Assembly (NCBI RefSeq): GCF_002952775.1
Contig: NZ_CP025066.1
Span: 744,001 to 808,000 of the forward strand
Length of the DNA: 64,000 nt
Direction of reading: 5' to 3'
Source of the DNA: Halalkaliarchaeum desulfuricum
GTDB taxonomy: Archaea; Halobacteriota; Halobacteria; Halobacteriales; Haloferacaceae
Part shown: piece by piece, positions 43,514 through 51,367 of the stretch
Numbering within the stretch: position 1 is the stretch's first letter
Layout of the letters: every line of letters starts with the position of its first letter
Translations under genes and position numbers: made by a program
The notes under the pieces: model-generated
Database searches by the model: none
Seen by the model: the letters and a program-made list of their open reading frames with translations, nothing else
Told to the model about the DNA's origin: nothing

Positions 43514-43787
43514 CGTCCGTTCCGAACCGCTCGCGGGCCTCCTCCGCCTGCATCGTTCGCCCGTCCCGGATATCCGCCTCGGCCTGGAGAAGGGCGACGA
43601 GTTCGTCGCGGTCGAACGTCGGGGTCTCGACGGCGTCCCGCAGCGCGTAGCGAATGAACTCGCTCCGACTGTTGAATCCACGTCCCTGCCACGTGTCGTC
43701 GATCGCTTCGAGGAACCCCTCCGTGGTCTTGAAATTTACCGTGACGATCTCGTCCTCTCCACCCCCGCTCGTGGTTGCTTCGGACAT
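43506..43787 (-). CDS. Ribbon-helix-helix antitoxin of the RelE pair
   Basis: Protein of 93 residues. The RHH fold is visible in IVTVNFKTTEGFLEAIDDTWQGRGFNSRSEFIRYALRDAVE, with the beta-strand Val-Asn-Phe-Lys for DNA contact. The C-terminal acidic helix (FDRDELVALLQAEADIRDGRTM) would wrap the toxin. It is the first gene of the pair and likely represses its own promoter. The RHH start at 40398 resembles this family. Confidence 0.88.
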   Translation of the reverse strand: MSEATTSGGGEDEIVTVNFKTTEGFLEAIDDTWQGRGFNSRSEFIRYALRDAVETPTFDRDELVALLQAEADIRDGRTMQAEEARERFGTDDE

Positions 43788-43990
43788 ACGTGTGTAATAC
43801 GTTAGTCTTACTGATAGTCGTTTCGTCGAATGGCCGAACTCTCAATACGCTGCCGTAGATCCTCCGTCTCGGACGCTATTTGGAAAACCGGATATCGCCG
43901 AACGGGCAGATGCCAACGACGTTCAGGAATTCTGTACGTAATCGAGCAAACAGTTTGACCTGCGGTGCCTACCACGCCGATCCAGCCATA

Positions 43991-44001
43991 CGTTTATATT
44001 T
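43991..44001 (+). promoter_or_regulatory. TATA-like box of the AN1 zinc-finger gene
   Basis: CGTTTATATTT lies 22 nt before ATG 44024, consistent with a leaderless transcript and with that start codon. The rest of the 43788-44023 spacer shows no gene. Confidence 0.45.
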
Positions 44002-44023
44002 ACTCCCGTTTCACGTCAGAAAA

Positions 44024-44533
44024 ATGACTGACTCCTGCTCCGTTTGCGGCGAGTCCGTCGCCGGTCAATTCAGCTACACCTGCTCCTACTGCGATCGAAC
44101 CCACTGCACGGACCACCGGCTCCCCGAGAAACACGACTGCCCATCCCTGTACGGCCACAGGTCGTTCGAGACTGCCCGAGACGGGACACCGCCGAAACCC
44201 GCCGGCCATCGCCCGACTGAGGAGTCTAGATCGCAATCGACCTCGAAGACGGACGCGACCGGGGATCACCGCGAGTGTAACAGACGAAAACAGCAACAGC
44301 GGAAGACGCGCCGTGACGAACTCCAGGCCCGACGGAAGGAGAAGTTCAGCAGCCCGAACGTCAATCCCGACGGATCGCTGCAAACCCCCGAATACGAGGA
44401 GGACATCCAGGATATCGCAACAACACAGCAGAGAGATGAGTCGTCCTCGAACCGACTGCTCTCAAGATCGACATGGCTCCTGCTGGCGGTGGTTCTCGTC
44501 TCAATCGCGGTTATCGTGTACGTCTCTTTTTAA
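44024..44533 (+). CDS. AN1-type zinc-finger membrane protein
   Basis: Protein of 169 residues. The N-terminal AN1 finger is complete: CSVCGESVAGQFSYTCSYCDRTHCTDHRLPEKHDC with six Cys and two His. A basic, Gln/Arg-rich linker (KQQQRKTRRDELQARRKEKF) and an acidic stretch follow. One C-terminal helix, STWLLLAVVLVSIAVIVYVSF, anchors it in the membrane. Function is unknown; AN1 fingers often bind protein partners. Its 3' half is duplicated at 40513-40762. Confidence 0.85.
   Translation: MTDSCSVCGESVAGQFSYTCSYCDRTHCTDHRLPEKHDCPSLYGHRSFETARDGTPPKPAGHRPTEESRSQSTSKTDATGDHRECNRRKQQQRKTRRDELQARRKEKFSSPNVNPDGSLQTPEYEEDIQDIATTQQRDESSSNRLLSRSTWLLLAVVLVSIAVIVYVSF
44282..44531 (+). repeat. Right copy of a 250-bp direct repeat (left copy 40513-40762)
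   Basis: The two copies align without net gaps at an offset of 3769 bp and differ by scattered substitutions. They bracket relics, vapBC, the first MNT/HEPN pair and the RHH/RelE pair. Recombination between them would excise about 3.8 kb. Confidence 0.8.
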
Positions 44534-44609
44534 GTTCGTCAGGAATTCGTTGGATTACGTCAATTCGTGAAAATGCTCGGTGGAGTTCACTCGCCGAATC
44601 CAGAACTGC

Positions 44610-44930
44610 TCAGGCCCACCCGTTCGGGACGTGCCAGACCTCCCCCGCCAGATCCCCGACGTGGCGATCGATGCGCTGAATGGCAGTCACGACAGTTCGG
44701 GGCGGTGTTCACTGTTCGTCGAGAAACAGAATGCCCGGGTGATCGCCGAATTCGAAGAAGTCATCGTCATTCGTCAATAGGATCCGATCGGTTTCGCGGC
44801 AAAAGCGCACGATCTCCTCGTCTTCGAAGCCGATATCGAGTTTATCCTGCACGCGAACGACATTGAATCCTTCCTGAGTGAGAAGCGTCGTGATGGACCG
44901 TTTTTTATTCTCATCGCAGCAGAGTTTCAT
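44610..44930 (-). pseudogene. DUF5615 PIN-like toxin gene with a premature stop
   Basis: The frame reads MKLCCDENKKRSITTLLTQEGF...ILLTNDDDFFEFG...GILFLDEQ, then TGA at 44709-44711. It continues in the same frame with TPPRTVVTAIQRIDRHVGDLAGEVWHVPNG to a second stop at 44610-44612. The length to the second stop (106 aa) is normal for DUF5615 toxins. CGA to TGA is the simplest change. The acid residues of the PIN-like fold (DEN, NDDDF) precede the stop, so residual activity cannot be excluded. Confidence 0.82.
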
Positions 44931-45211
44931 ACACGTTCCGAAGCGGAATCTGGACGATGCTGGTCGTCTCGACCCTCACGAAGTCGACGCTGGCGACGCT
45001 CGCGCCAGGGATCCATCGACTCGACGTTGTCGTAATAGTAGGCGAGTGCACGATAGATATCGGCCATGTCGAGGTCGAACTCCGCAGCGACGGTTTCCGG
45101 GTCCATCCCCTCTTCGTGGACCCACTCGACGATCTGCAGGACGCTGATTCGACGACCTTCGATCCGGGGCTGGCCGCCCATCACGCCGTCCGTCGAAACA
45201 ATTCCTCTCAT
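44927..45211 (-). CDS. DUF433 antitoxin
   Basis: Protein of 94 residues with the full DUF433 pattern: GVMGGQPRIEGRRISVLQIVEWVHEEGMDPETVAAEFDLDMADIYRALAYYYDN. The HTH-like region should bind DNA. It pairs with the DUF5615 gene, which starts within its last codon (44927-44930). The gene is intact, unlike its toxin partner and unlike the three DUF433 relics in this island. Confidence 0.87.
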   Translation of the reverse strand: MRGIVSTDGVMGGQPRIEGRRISVLQIVEWVHEEGMDPETVAAEFDLDMADIYRALAYYYDNVESMDPWRERRQRRLREGRDDQHRPDSASERV

Positions 45212-45274
45212 ACGAATTCGTTGTCCCTCATCACTGATAAACGGTCGCCCGGCTCGGATCAAACTATACGGACA

Positions 45275-45375
45275 ACCGCAGCGATCTAGTCTCGTTCGCC
45301 AGGAGCTCCGCAGTCCACTGCCCGCCCTCGCGACGTGTTGCCTCGAACTTCCGCTCCCGCTCGGAAAACGTACCT
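45275..45375 (-). pseudogene. Tail fragment of a DUF433-like antitoxin (relic 3)
   Basis: On the minus strand SERERKFEATRREGGQWTAE matches the tail of relic 1 (EREREFETVRREGDHRTAEL). The matching DNA, including the start TAAACGGTCGC, extends from about 45238 to 45370, versus 40766-40893. Only this piece remains. Confidence 0.6.
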
Positions 45376-45467
45376 GAACGAACAACCGACGAGGAAAGAC
45401 GAGTGAGGAAACGAAGACACACCCCAGTAATACTTTTAGTGAGCACGACGGAGATTCCGGTAGAGAC

Positions 45468-45836
45468 GTGTCGACCGACGACCATTCCGACCGCGAAGCC
45501 CGGGAGCCGGCTCGGCTACGAGAGGCAGCAGCTACTGCGACGGAACGAATCCAAAATCGACTTGGTGACGTTGTCGAGACCGTCACACTGTTCGGCTCGG
45601 TCGCCCGGGGTGACGCGACGGCAGACAGCGACGTCGACTTGCTCGTCGTCATCAACGAGACGGCAGAGTTCACCCACGTCGACGATCAGCTTCTCGAAAT
45701 CGCCTACGACGTGAGCCTCGAATACGACTGCCGCGTCGAGATCCATTCGCTTCGGGCCGATGAATTCACCGCCCGCAAAGAACGGGGAGAGCCGTTCGTG
45801 AGTGCCGCCGTCACGGAGGGCAAATCGGATGTCTGA
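45468..45836 (+). CDS. mntA: MNT-type nucleotidyltransferase (second MNT/HEPN pair)
   Basis: Protein of 122 residues with a GTG start at 45468. The signature is VTLFGSVARGDATADSDVDLLVV. A conserved acid sits further on in CRVEIHSLRADEF. A TATA-like ATACTTTTAG lies about 30 nt upstream. It overlaps the HEPN gene start by 8 nt (45829-45836). The gene is intact; the partner is frameshifted. Confidence 0.87.
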   Translation: MSTDDHSDREAREPARLREAAATATERIQNRLGDVVETVTLFGSVARGDATADSDVDLLVVINETAEFTHVDDQLLEIAYDVSLEYDCRVEIHSLRADEFTARKERGEPFVSAAVTEGKSDV

Positions 45837-46246
45837 CGGCGACGATTCGACCGACGTGCCACGGGTCGATATCGAGCGGGAGCTGGAACGAGCCGACCAA
45901 ATGCTCTCGGACGCTGAAACAGCCGTTGACATCGGAATTTCGAAGGCAACGGTCGTCAACCGTCTGTATTATGCGTGTTTCCACGCCGCTCAAGCTGCGC
46001 TATACGCCCGCGGCCAGAATCCACAGTCCCACGGTCAGGTGCAGACACTCCTCGGGAAGAGCTGATCAAACCTGGAGTTGTTCCCCGAGAATTGGGGCGG
46101 TTCCTCAACGAATGGAGACGTATCGGCGCCGAGTCGATTACGGCACGGGTGGCGTCGAGCGCAACACGGACGAGCTTCTGGAGGGAACACGACGATTTCT
46201 CGATGCCGTGCGTGCCGTCACCGAAAATAAAGGCCGCTCCGAGTAA
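45829..46246 (+). pseudogene. HEPN toxin gene with two frameshifts
   Basis: Three successive frames are needed: MSDGDDSTDVPRVDIERELER...QSHGQVQTLLG, then EELIKPGVVPRELGRFLNE, then METYRRRVDYGTGGVERNTDELLEG...ENKGRSE to TAA 46244-46246. Breaks lie near 46055 and 46108. Joined, they give a typical HEPN protein of about 138 residues with RLYYACFHAAQAALYARG as its core helix. As it stands translation ends at about 46065 (79 residues). Confidence 0.85.
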
Positions 46247-46306
46247 CGTGTGAGCCGACCGGACCGCCATAATCAAGGAAACCGCCGTCGTCGTCCCGCC
46301 AACGCC

Positions 46307-46507
46307 ATGGTAAACTCCCGAATGATACTCGCGCTGGTGCCACACTACCTCGCCATGCTTGTGGCCATCGTGATCGCCGTCTTCCTCCTCCGGACGTACC
46401 TGGGACAGGTCGTCCTGCTCGCCGAGTTCGCCCTCGCACTGGTGATCGTCTTCCTGTACCCGTTTGCCGTCCGCCGCCTCGGGATCGAACCCGGAATCTG
46501 GGAGTAG
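46307..46507 (+). CDS. Small two-helix membrane protein
   Basis: Protein of 66 residues with helices at about 4-26 and 31-53. ATG 46307 (MVNSRMILALVPHYLAML) is chosen; an extended frame to 46250 lacks homology. Small conserved haloarchaeal membrane proteins next to mutY are of unknown role. It begins 60 nt after the HEPN relic and marks the right edge of the island. Confidence 0.68.
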   Translation: MVNSRMILALVPHYLAMLVAIVIAVFLLRTYLGQVVLLAEFALALVIVFLYPFAVRRLGIEPGIWE

Positions 46508-46564
46508 GAGGCTCGCACCTGAGATAGCCACACTAATTAGCGTCGAACCCTCCCCCGAACGCGT

Positions 46565-47584
46565 ATGCCGACCACCGGCGACGACGCCGAGACCGCCGAC
46601 GCCGAGACCGGCGACGCCGAGAACACCAACCCCGAGACCGCCCTCCCGTCGGATCTAGAGCCGATACAGACGGCCCTCGTCGAGTGGTACGAAGATGATC
46701 ACCGCGAGTTCCCGTGGCGGGAGACGACCGACCCGTATCCGGTGCTCGTCTCGGAGGTGATGAGCCAGCAGACCCAACTCGACCGGGTGGTCGACGCCTG
46801 GGAGGCGTTCCTCGAGGAGTGGCCGACCGTCGACGCGCTCGCGGCGGCCGACCGGGCCGACGTGGTGGCGTTCTGGAGCGATCACTCGCTGGGATACAAC
46901 AACCGGGCGCGCTACCTCCATGAGGCTGCAACCCAGATCCGCGAGGAGTTCGACGGCGACTTCCCCGAGACGCCGGCGGAACTCCAGGAGCTGATGGGCG
47001 TTGGCCCCTACACCGCCAACGCGGTGGCGTCGTTCGCCTTCAATGCGGGCGACGCCGTCGTCGACACCAACGTGAAACGGGTGCTGTATCGCGCCTTTTC
47101 AGTGACGGACGACGACCGTGCGTTCGAGGAGGTCGCTGATCGACTCCAGCCCGCCGGACAATCCCGAATCTGGAACAACGCGATCATGGAACTGGGCGGG
47201 GTCGCCTGTGGGCAGACGCCCCGATGTGACGAGGCGGGCTGTCCGTGGCGGTGGTGGTGCCGCGCGTACGAAACCGGCGACTTTACCGCGCCCGACGTCC
47301 CCGAACAGCCGAGCTTCGAGGGGAGTCGACGGCAGTTCCGGGGGCGCGTTATCCAGGCGCTTTCGGAGTACGACGAACTCGTACTCGACGAACTCGGGCC
47401 GCGGGTTCGGGTCGACTACTCGCCCGACGGGAACTATGGCAGGGAGTGGCTCCGGGAACTGCTCGACGGGCTGGAAGACGACGGGCTCGTCGAAGTCGAA
47501 GCCGACAGCGGGGACCCAACAACCGATCGAGACTCCGAGTACGGCACAGAACGCGACGGACCGACAGTCCGATTGCGGCGGTGA
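46565..47584 (+). CDS. mutY: A/G-specific adenine DNA glycosylase
   Basis: Base-excision repair enzyme removing A opposite 8-oxoG, 339 residues with an acidic N-terminal tail. The HhH-GPD core is complete: SEVMSQQTQLDRV with the catalytic Glu, LMGVGPYTANAVASFAF (hairpin) and AVVDTNVKRVL with the catalytic Asp. Four Cys for a 4Fe-4S cluster are in CGQTPRCDEAGCPWRWWC; spacing C-x5-C-x4-C-x5-C differs from the bacterial C-x6-C-x2-C-x5-C. The C-terminal 90 residues are a haloarchaeal winged-helix-like part and not the NUDIX domain. Confidence 0.93.
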   Translation: MPTTGDDAETADAETGDAENTNPETALPSDLEPIQTALVEWYEDDHREFPWRETTDPYPVLVSEVMSQQTQLDRVVDAWEAFLEEWPTVDALAAADRADVVAFWSDHSLGYNNRARYLHEAATQIREEFDGDFPETPAELQELMGVGPYTANAVASFAFNAGDAVVDTNVKRVLYRAFSVTDDDRAFEEVADRLQPAGQSRIWNNAIMELGGVACGQTPRCDEAGCPWRWWCRAYETGDFTAPDVPEQPSFEGSRRQFRGRVIQALSEYDELVLDELGPRVRVDYSPDGNYGREWLRELLDGLEDDGLVEVEADSGDPTTDRDSEYGTERDGPTVRLRR

Positions 47585-47648
47585 CCACTGCTCGGGGGCG
47601 GCGGACACACGACCGGCCGGTTATATTTCCGGAGCCCCATCGCCGTTT

Positions 47649-48206
47649 ATGGGCCATCACACGTTCGACATCGACCAGGCCGAAAACCTCGAGGACGAAG
47701 GACGCTACCGGTATCTCTCCGCCGAAGAGTTCCGGTCGCTGGTTCGACCAGCCGACGGCGAGACGCTCGCAGATCTCGGCTCCGGAACCGGCTTCTACAC
47801 CGATCTGATCGCGCCGGACATCGAGCGGCTGTACGCCGTCGACGTTCAAGCGGAAATGCACGAGTACTACCGCGAGAAGGGGCTGCCGGAGTCGGTCGAA
47901 ACCGTCACCGCCGACGTGGCGGACCTCCCGGTTGCAGACGACGAACTCGACGGCGCGTTCTCGACGATGACCTATCACGAGTTCGTCGGCGACGACGCGC
48001 TCGCGGAACTCGCCAGGGTGATCCGTCCGGGCGGGCGGCTAGTGGTCGTGGACTGGTCGGCGCGCGGCGACGGCGAGTCCGGGCCGCCGGTCGAAGAACG
48101 GGAGGATCTCTCCGCGGCTGCCGGCGCGCTCGCCGACGCCGGATTTCGGGTCACGCGGGGCGAGGAACGCAACGAGACCTTTCTCGTCGCGGCGATCCGG
48201 TCGTAA
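47649..48206 (+). CDS. Class I SAM-dependent methyltransferase
   Basis: Protein of 185 residues. Motif I is LADLGSGTGFYTDLIA, motif II region YAVDVQAEMHEYY, then DVADLPVADDELDGAFSTMTYHEF and RPGGRLVVVDWSARG. It is of the UbiE/Methyltransf_11 type; the substrate is unknown. ATG 47649 follows a TTTAT stretch. It lies between mutY and bolA on the same strand, with short spacers. Confidence 0.88.
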   Translation: MGHHTFDIDQAENLEDEGRYRYLSAEEFRSLVRPADGETLADLGSGTGFYTDLIAPDIERLYAVDVQAEMHEYYREKGLPESVETVTADVADLPVADDELDGAFSTMTYHEFVGDDALAELARVIRPGGRLVVVDWSARGDGESGPPVEEREDLSAAAGALADAGFRVTRGEERNETFLVAAIRS

Positions 48207-48261
48207 TCTGACAGTTGCGTGACCCCGTCTCTTATACCGCTCGACCCCTGTCCCTACGGGC

Positions 48262-48531
48262 ATGGAGATCGAAGCCATCGAAGGGCGGATCGAGGAGGCG
48301 ATCGCGGACTCGGAAGCGACCGTCTCGCGCCCGCGCACCTACGACGAGAACCACGAGGACGAACACTTCGCAGCCGTCGTCGTCTCCCCGGCCTTCGATG
48401 GGCTCTCGCTGGTCGAGCAACACCAGCTCGTGTACGACGCGCTCGACGAGTGGATGACCGAGCAGATCCACGCGCTGGAGATCAAGACCTACACGCCCGA
48501 GGAGTACGAGGAGTTCGGGAGCGAGTCGTAG
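48262..48531 (+). CDS. bolA: BolA-family protein
   Basis: Protein of 89 residues: MEIEAIEGRIEEAIADSEATVSRP, then AAVVVSPAFDGLSLVEQHQLVYDALDEWMTEQIHALEIKTYTPEEY. The FDGLSLVEQHQLVYDAL block is the BolA signature with its conserved His. BolA proteins bind monothiol glutaredoxins and take part in Fe-S cluster handling; among archaea they are mainly haloarchaeal. It starts at ATG 48262 and precedes fumC by about 80 nt. Confidence 0.92.
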   Translation: MEIEAIEGRIEEAIADSEATVSRPRTYDENHEDEHFAAVVVSPAFDGLSLVEQHQLVYDALDEWMTEQIHALEIKTYTPEEYEEFGSES

Positions 48532-48613
48532 CCGTCCGAGCGCGGGCGCGAACCCATCGGTTTTCTGACCGATGTAGGTAGTTTTTACTCGCCGACCGGC
48601 GGAGGTTCGATTT

Positions 48614-50020
48614 ATGGGAGAGGATTACCGAACCGAATCGGACAGTCTCGGCGAGATGCAGGTACCGGCGGACGCCTACTGGGGGGCCCAGACCCAGCGC
48701 GCGGTGGAGAACTTCCCCATCTCGGGGATCACGTTCGGGCGACGGTTCATCCGGGCGCTCGGTGTGGTGAAGAAGTCGGCCGCACAGGCAAACCGCGAAC
48801 TGGGGCTGCTCGAGGCGGACATCGCCGACGCGATCGTGGCGGCCGCAGACGAGGTGATCGCGGGGGAACACGACGATCAGTTCCCGGTTGACATCTTCCA
48901 GACCGGCTCGGGCACCTCCTCGAACATGAACGCAAACGAGGTGATCGCCAACCGCGCGGCCGAGATCATGGGCGCCGAAATCGGCGACCGGATCGTCCAC
49001 CCGAACGACCACGTCAACTACGGCCAGTCGAGCAACGACGTGATCCCGACGGCGATGCACGTGGCGGCCCTGGAGGCCGTCGAGAAGGATCTCGTTCCCG
49101 CCCTCGAGACGCTCCAGGCCGCGCTCGCGGAGAAGGAGGCCGAATTCGACGGCGTCGTCAAGACCGGTCGAACCCACCTCCAGGACGCCACCCCCGTCCG
49201 GCTGGGCCAGGAGTTCGGCGGCTACCGCACCCAGATCGAGAAGGGGATCAAACGCGTCACCGACGTCCAGGATCACCTCCGCGAGCTGGCGCTGGGGGGG
49301 ACTGCAACGGGAACCGGGCTGAATACCCACCCTGACTTCCCCGGACTCGCCGCAGAGTACATTTCCGAGGAGACCGGCACGGAGTTCCGGGAGGCCGACG
49401 ACCACTTCGAGGCGCAGGCGGCCCACGACGCGATGGGAGAGGCCCACGGCGCGCTCCGGACCGTCGCCGGCTCGATGAACAAGATCGCAAACGACCTCCG
49501 CCTGCTGGCGTCGGGTCCACGAAACGGGCTCGGCGAGATCGAACAGCCCGAAAACCAGCCCGGCAGCAGCATCATGCCCGGGAAGATCAACCCGGTGGTG
49601 GCAGAGGCGGTCAACCAGGTCCACAAGCAGGTCGTGGGCAACGACGCCGCCGTTTCCGCCGGCGCCGCGCGTGGGGAACTGGATCTCAACCTCTACAAGC
49701 CGGTGCTGGCGCACAACTTCCTGCAGTCGAGTGAGCTGCTCGCGAACGCGGCCGAGACGTTCGGCGAGCGGTTCGTCGCGAAACTCGAAGCCAACCAGCA
49801 GCATTGCGCCGAGCAGGTCGACCAGGCGATGGCGCTGGCGACCGCACTCAATCCGGCGATCGGCTACGACAACGCCGCAAAAGTCGCCAAAAAAGCGCTC
49901 GAGGAGGGCAAGACCGTCCGCGAGGTCGCGATCGCCGAGGGACATCTCACCGAGGCAGAGGCCGACGAGGTGCTCGATCCCGAGAGGATGACTCACCGGG
50001 GCATCCTCGGCGACGACTGA
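48614..50020 (+). CDS. fumC: Fumarate hydratase, class II
   Basis: TCA-cycle enzyme converting fumarate to malate, 468 residues as in the family. Signatures are clear: TGSGTSSNMNANEV, HPNDHVNYGQSSND, KTGRTHLQDATPV and the SS-loop GSSIMPGKINPV with the catalytic Ser. The homotetrameric active site is built from these. It starts at ATG 48614 with a TTTTTACTC stretch upstream. No fused or missing part. Confidence 0.97.
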   Translation: MGEDYRTESDSLGEMQVPADAYWGAQTQRAVENFPISGITFGRRFIRALGVVKKSAAQANRELGLLEADIADAIVAAADEVIAGEHDDQFPVDIFQTGSGTSSNMNANEVIANRAAEIMGAEIGDRIVHPNDHVNYGQSSNDVIPTAMHVAALEAVEKDLVPALETLQAALAEKEAEFDGVVKTGRTHLQDATPVRLGQEFGGYRTQIEKGIKRVTDVQDHLRELALGGTATGTGLNTHPDFPGLAAEYISEETGTEFREADDHFEAQAAHDAMGEAHGALRTVAGSMNKIANDLRLLASGPRNGLGEIEQPENQPGSSIMPGKINPVVAEAVNQVHKQVVGNDAAVSAGAARGELDLNLYKPVLAHNFLQSSELLANAAETFGERFVAKLEANQQHCAEQVDQAMALATALNPAIGYDNAAKVAKKALEEGKTVREVAIAEGHLTEAEADEVLDPERMTHRGILGDD

Positions 50021-50106
50021 GAGGCGCTTTACGCCTCTGCTCGTGGATTCACCCCAGTATCATTTGACAGATAGGTCAATCAGCGTTTTTGAACGGAAGC
50101 GCTCCG

Positions 50107-50307
50107 CTATGCGGGGGTTATCACATCTGGTTGAACTGAACGAGACTCGATCGTACTTCCACAGTCGGGACAAGCGTAATCGACAGTGGTTGAGTTGACC
50201 TGGATTATCCAGTCACCAGTAATACGACTTTCGTGTAAGCAATTCGGGCAATAGAGCGTTGCCTTGTGAGGCAGCTGACGCTCAGCGTGGTCAGTTGGGG
50301 GAACCAT
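50107..50307 (-). CDS. Small zinc-ribbon protein
   Basis: Protein of 66 residues: MVPPTDHAERQLPHKATLYCPNCLHES then ...DYACPDCGSTIESR. Two CxxC knuckles form a zinc ribbon. Such haloarchaeal mini-zinc-finger proteins are abundant and uncharacterised. ATG 50307 is chosen; the longer frame to 50427 reads through non-coding sequence. Confidence 0.75.
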   Translation of the reverse strand: MVPPTDHAERQLPHKATLYCPNCLHESRITGDWIIQVNSTTVDYACPDCGSTIESRSVQPDVITPA

Positions 50308-50526
50308 TATCTGTTCTACTGCCTGGATCGGGATAACGATGCCGTTGTCCATCCAGTACAGGATCGAGAACAGATCTCCGAAAATGTGATAGATTCGATA
50401 CTGGACTTGGTCCGCATTCCGATGCAAGATATGCGTCCTGACTCTTGCAGGTTTCGACGAACTCCCGTGTTGCTTTCAAAATTGGTGTGTGAAAGAGAGG
50501 CTGCGTTCAGCAGAAAGAAGAATCTG

Positions 50527-51120
50527 TCAAAACTGCCGTTCGAATTCAATTGGGTTGGCAATAGTGTAGTACGGGCCGCCCAATCGACCGACGGTATGAA
50601 GTTTTTGTGAGTCTATTTTCCTGTCCTTCAATACGTCCTCAGCAATGTGGTAGTGCTGTACGTCACCGAGGATCATCAATTTCTCATATACCTCGATCGT
50701 ATCGTGCAGCGTACATTCCATCGTAACAGCGGCCTCAGCCACCCGTGGCGGAGTGATTTGCCGACACGCTGCTGGTTCCACCGTAGCGAACTCGAATTCA
50801 CTCTCTCCCGGGGAGAGGCTCGCAGCTGTCCGGTCCATCTCCTCAATGAGCGCTTCAGTGACGATGTTTACGGCGAACTCTTCGGTTTCCAGCGCGTTTC
50901 GAGCAGTGTCTTTCATCCGGCCGGACGCTTCGCTGGGTGAATTGAAGACGACGACTGGCTGGCTCGACCCAACGTAAGTATACGAGCTAAACGGTGCAAG
51001 GTTCTCATTGCCTCGTTCGTCCACGGTACTGATCCAGGCAATCGGCCGAGGGGTGACGGCAGTCTGAATAATTCGTTTGTTCTCGTTAGAATCGAGAGCG
51101 TTGGCGCTATATTCGTTCAT
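50527..51120 (-). CDS. Flavin reductase-like FMN-binding protein
   Basis: Protein of 197 residues. AVTPRPIAWISTVDERGNENLAPFSSYTYVGSSQPVVVF is the FMN-binding split-barrel signature. A second conserved segment reads LETEEFAVNIVTEAL and a third YEKLMILGDVQHYHIAEDVL. Family members reduce flavins or act as flavoredoxins. Upstream 51121-51367 shows AT-rich sequence but no gene. Confidence 0.87.
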   Translation of the reverse strand: MNEYSANALDSNENKRIIQTAVTPRPIAWISTVDERGNENLAPFSSYTYVGSSQPVVVFNSPSEASGRMKDTARNALETEEFAVNIVTEALIEEMDRTAASLSPGESEFEFATVEPAACRQITPPRVAEAAVTMECTLHDTIEVYEKLMILGDVQHYHIAEDVLKDRKIDSQKLHTVGRLGGPYYTIANPIEFERQF

Positions 51121-51367
51121 CCTACCTCACCGCGATTCAACCATACCGGTTAAAACCTCGTGTCGGGGGAACCGGTTGTTCACCCGATCAGTACCAAACG
51201 GTAAACAGCGTACGTCTGTCTCTACCGAATCGAGCCGTATCTTTCCGAAGACAACCTATTTTGAATATTCGCTCTGTATCTTGCAGGCGGCGAGATACCC
51301 CGCAAATACTGGATGAATCTCTCCAGAACTACGGCGACATCGATCTGTTAGAGTACTCGAATCCCCG

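Noticed and set aside
47214-47280. Unusual Cys spacing in the MutY Fe-S motif as a defect
   Set aside because: Four Cys are present and the spacing is probably a lineage feature; catalytic residues are intact.
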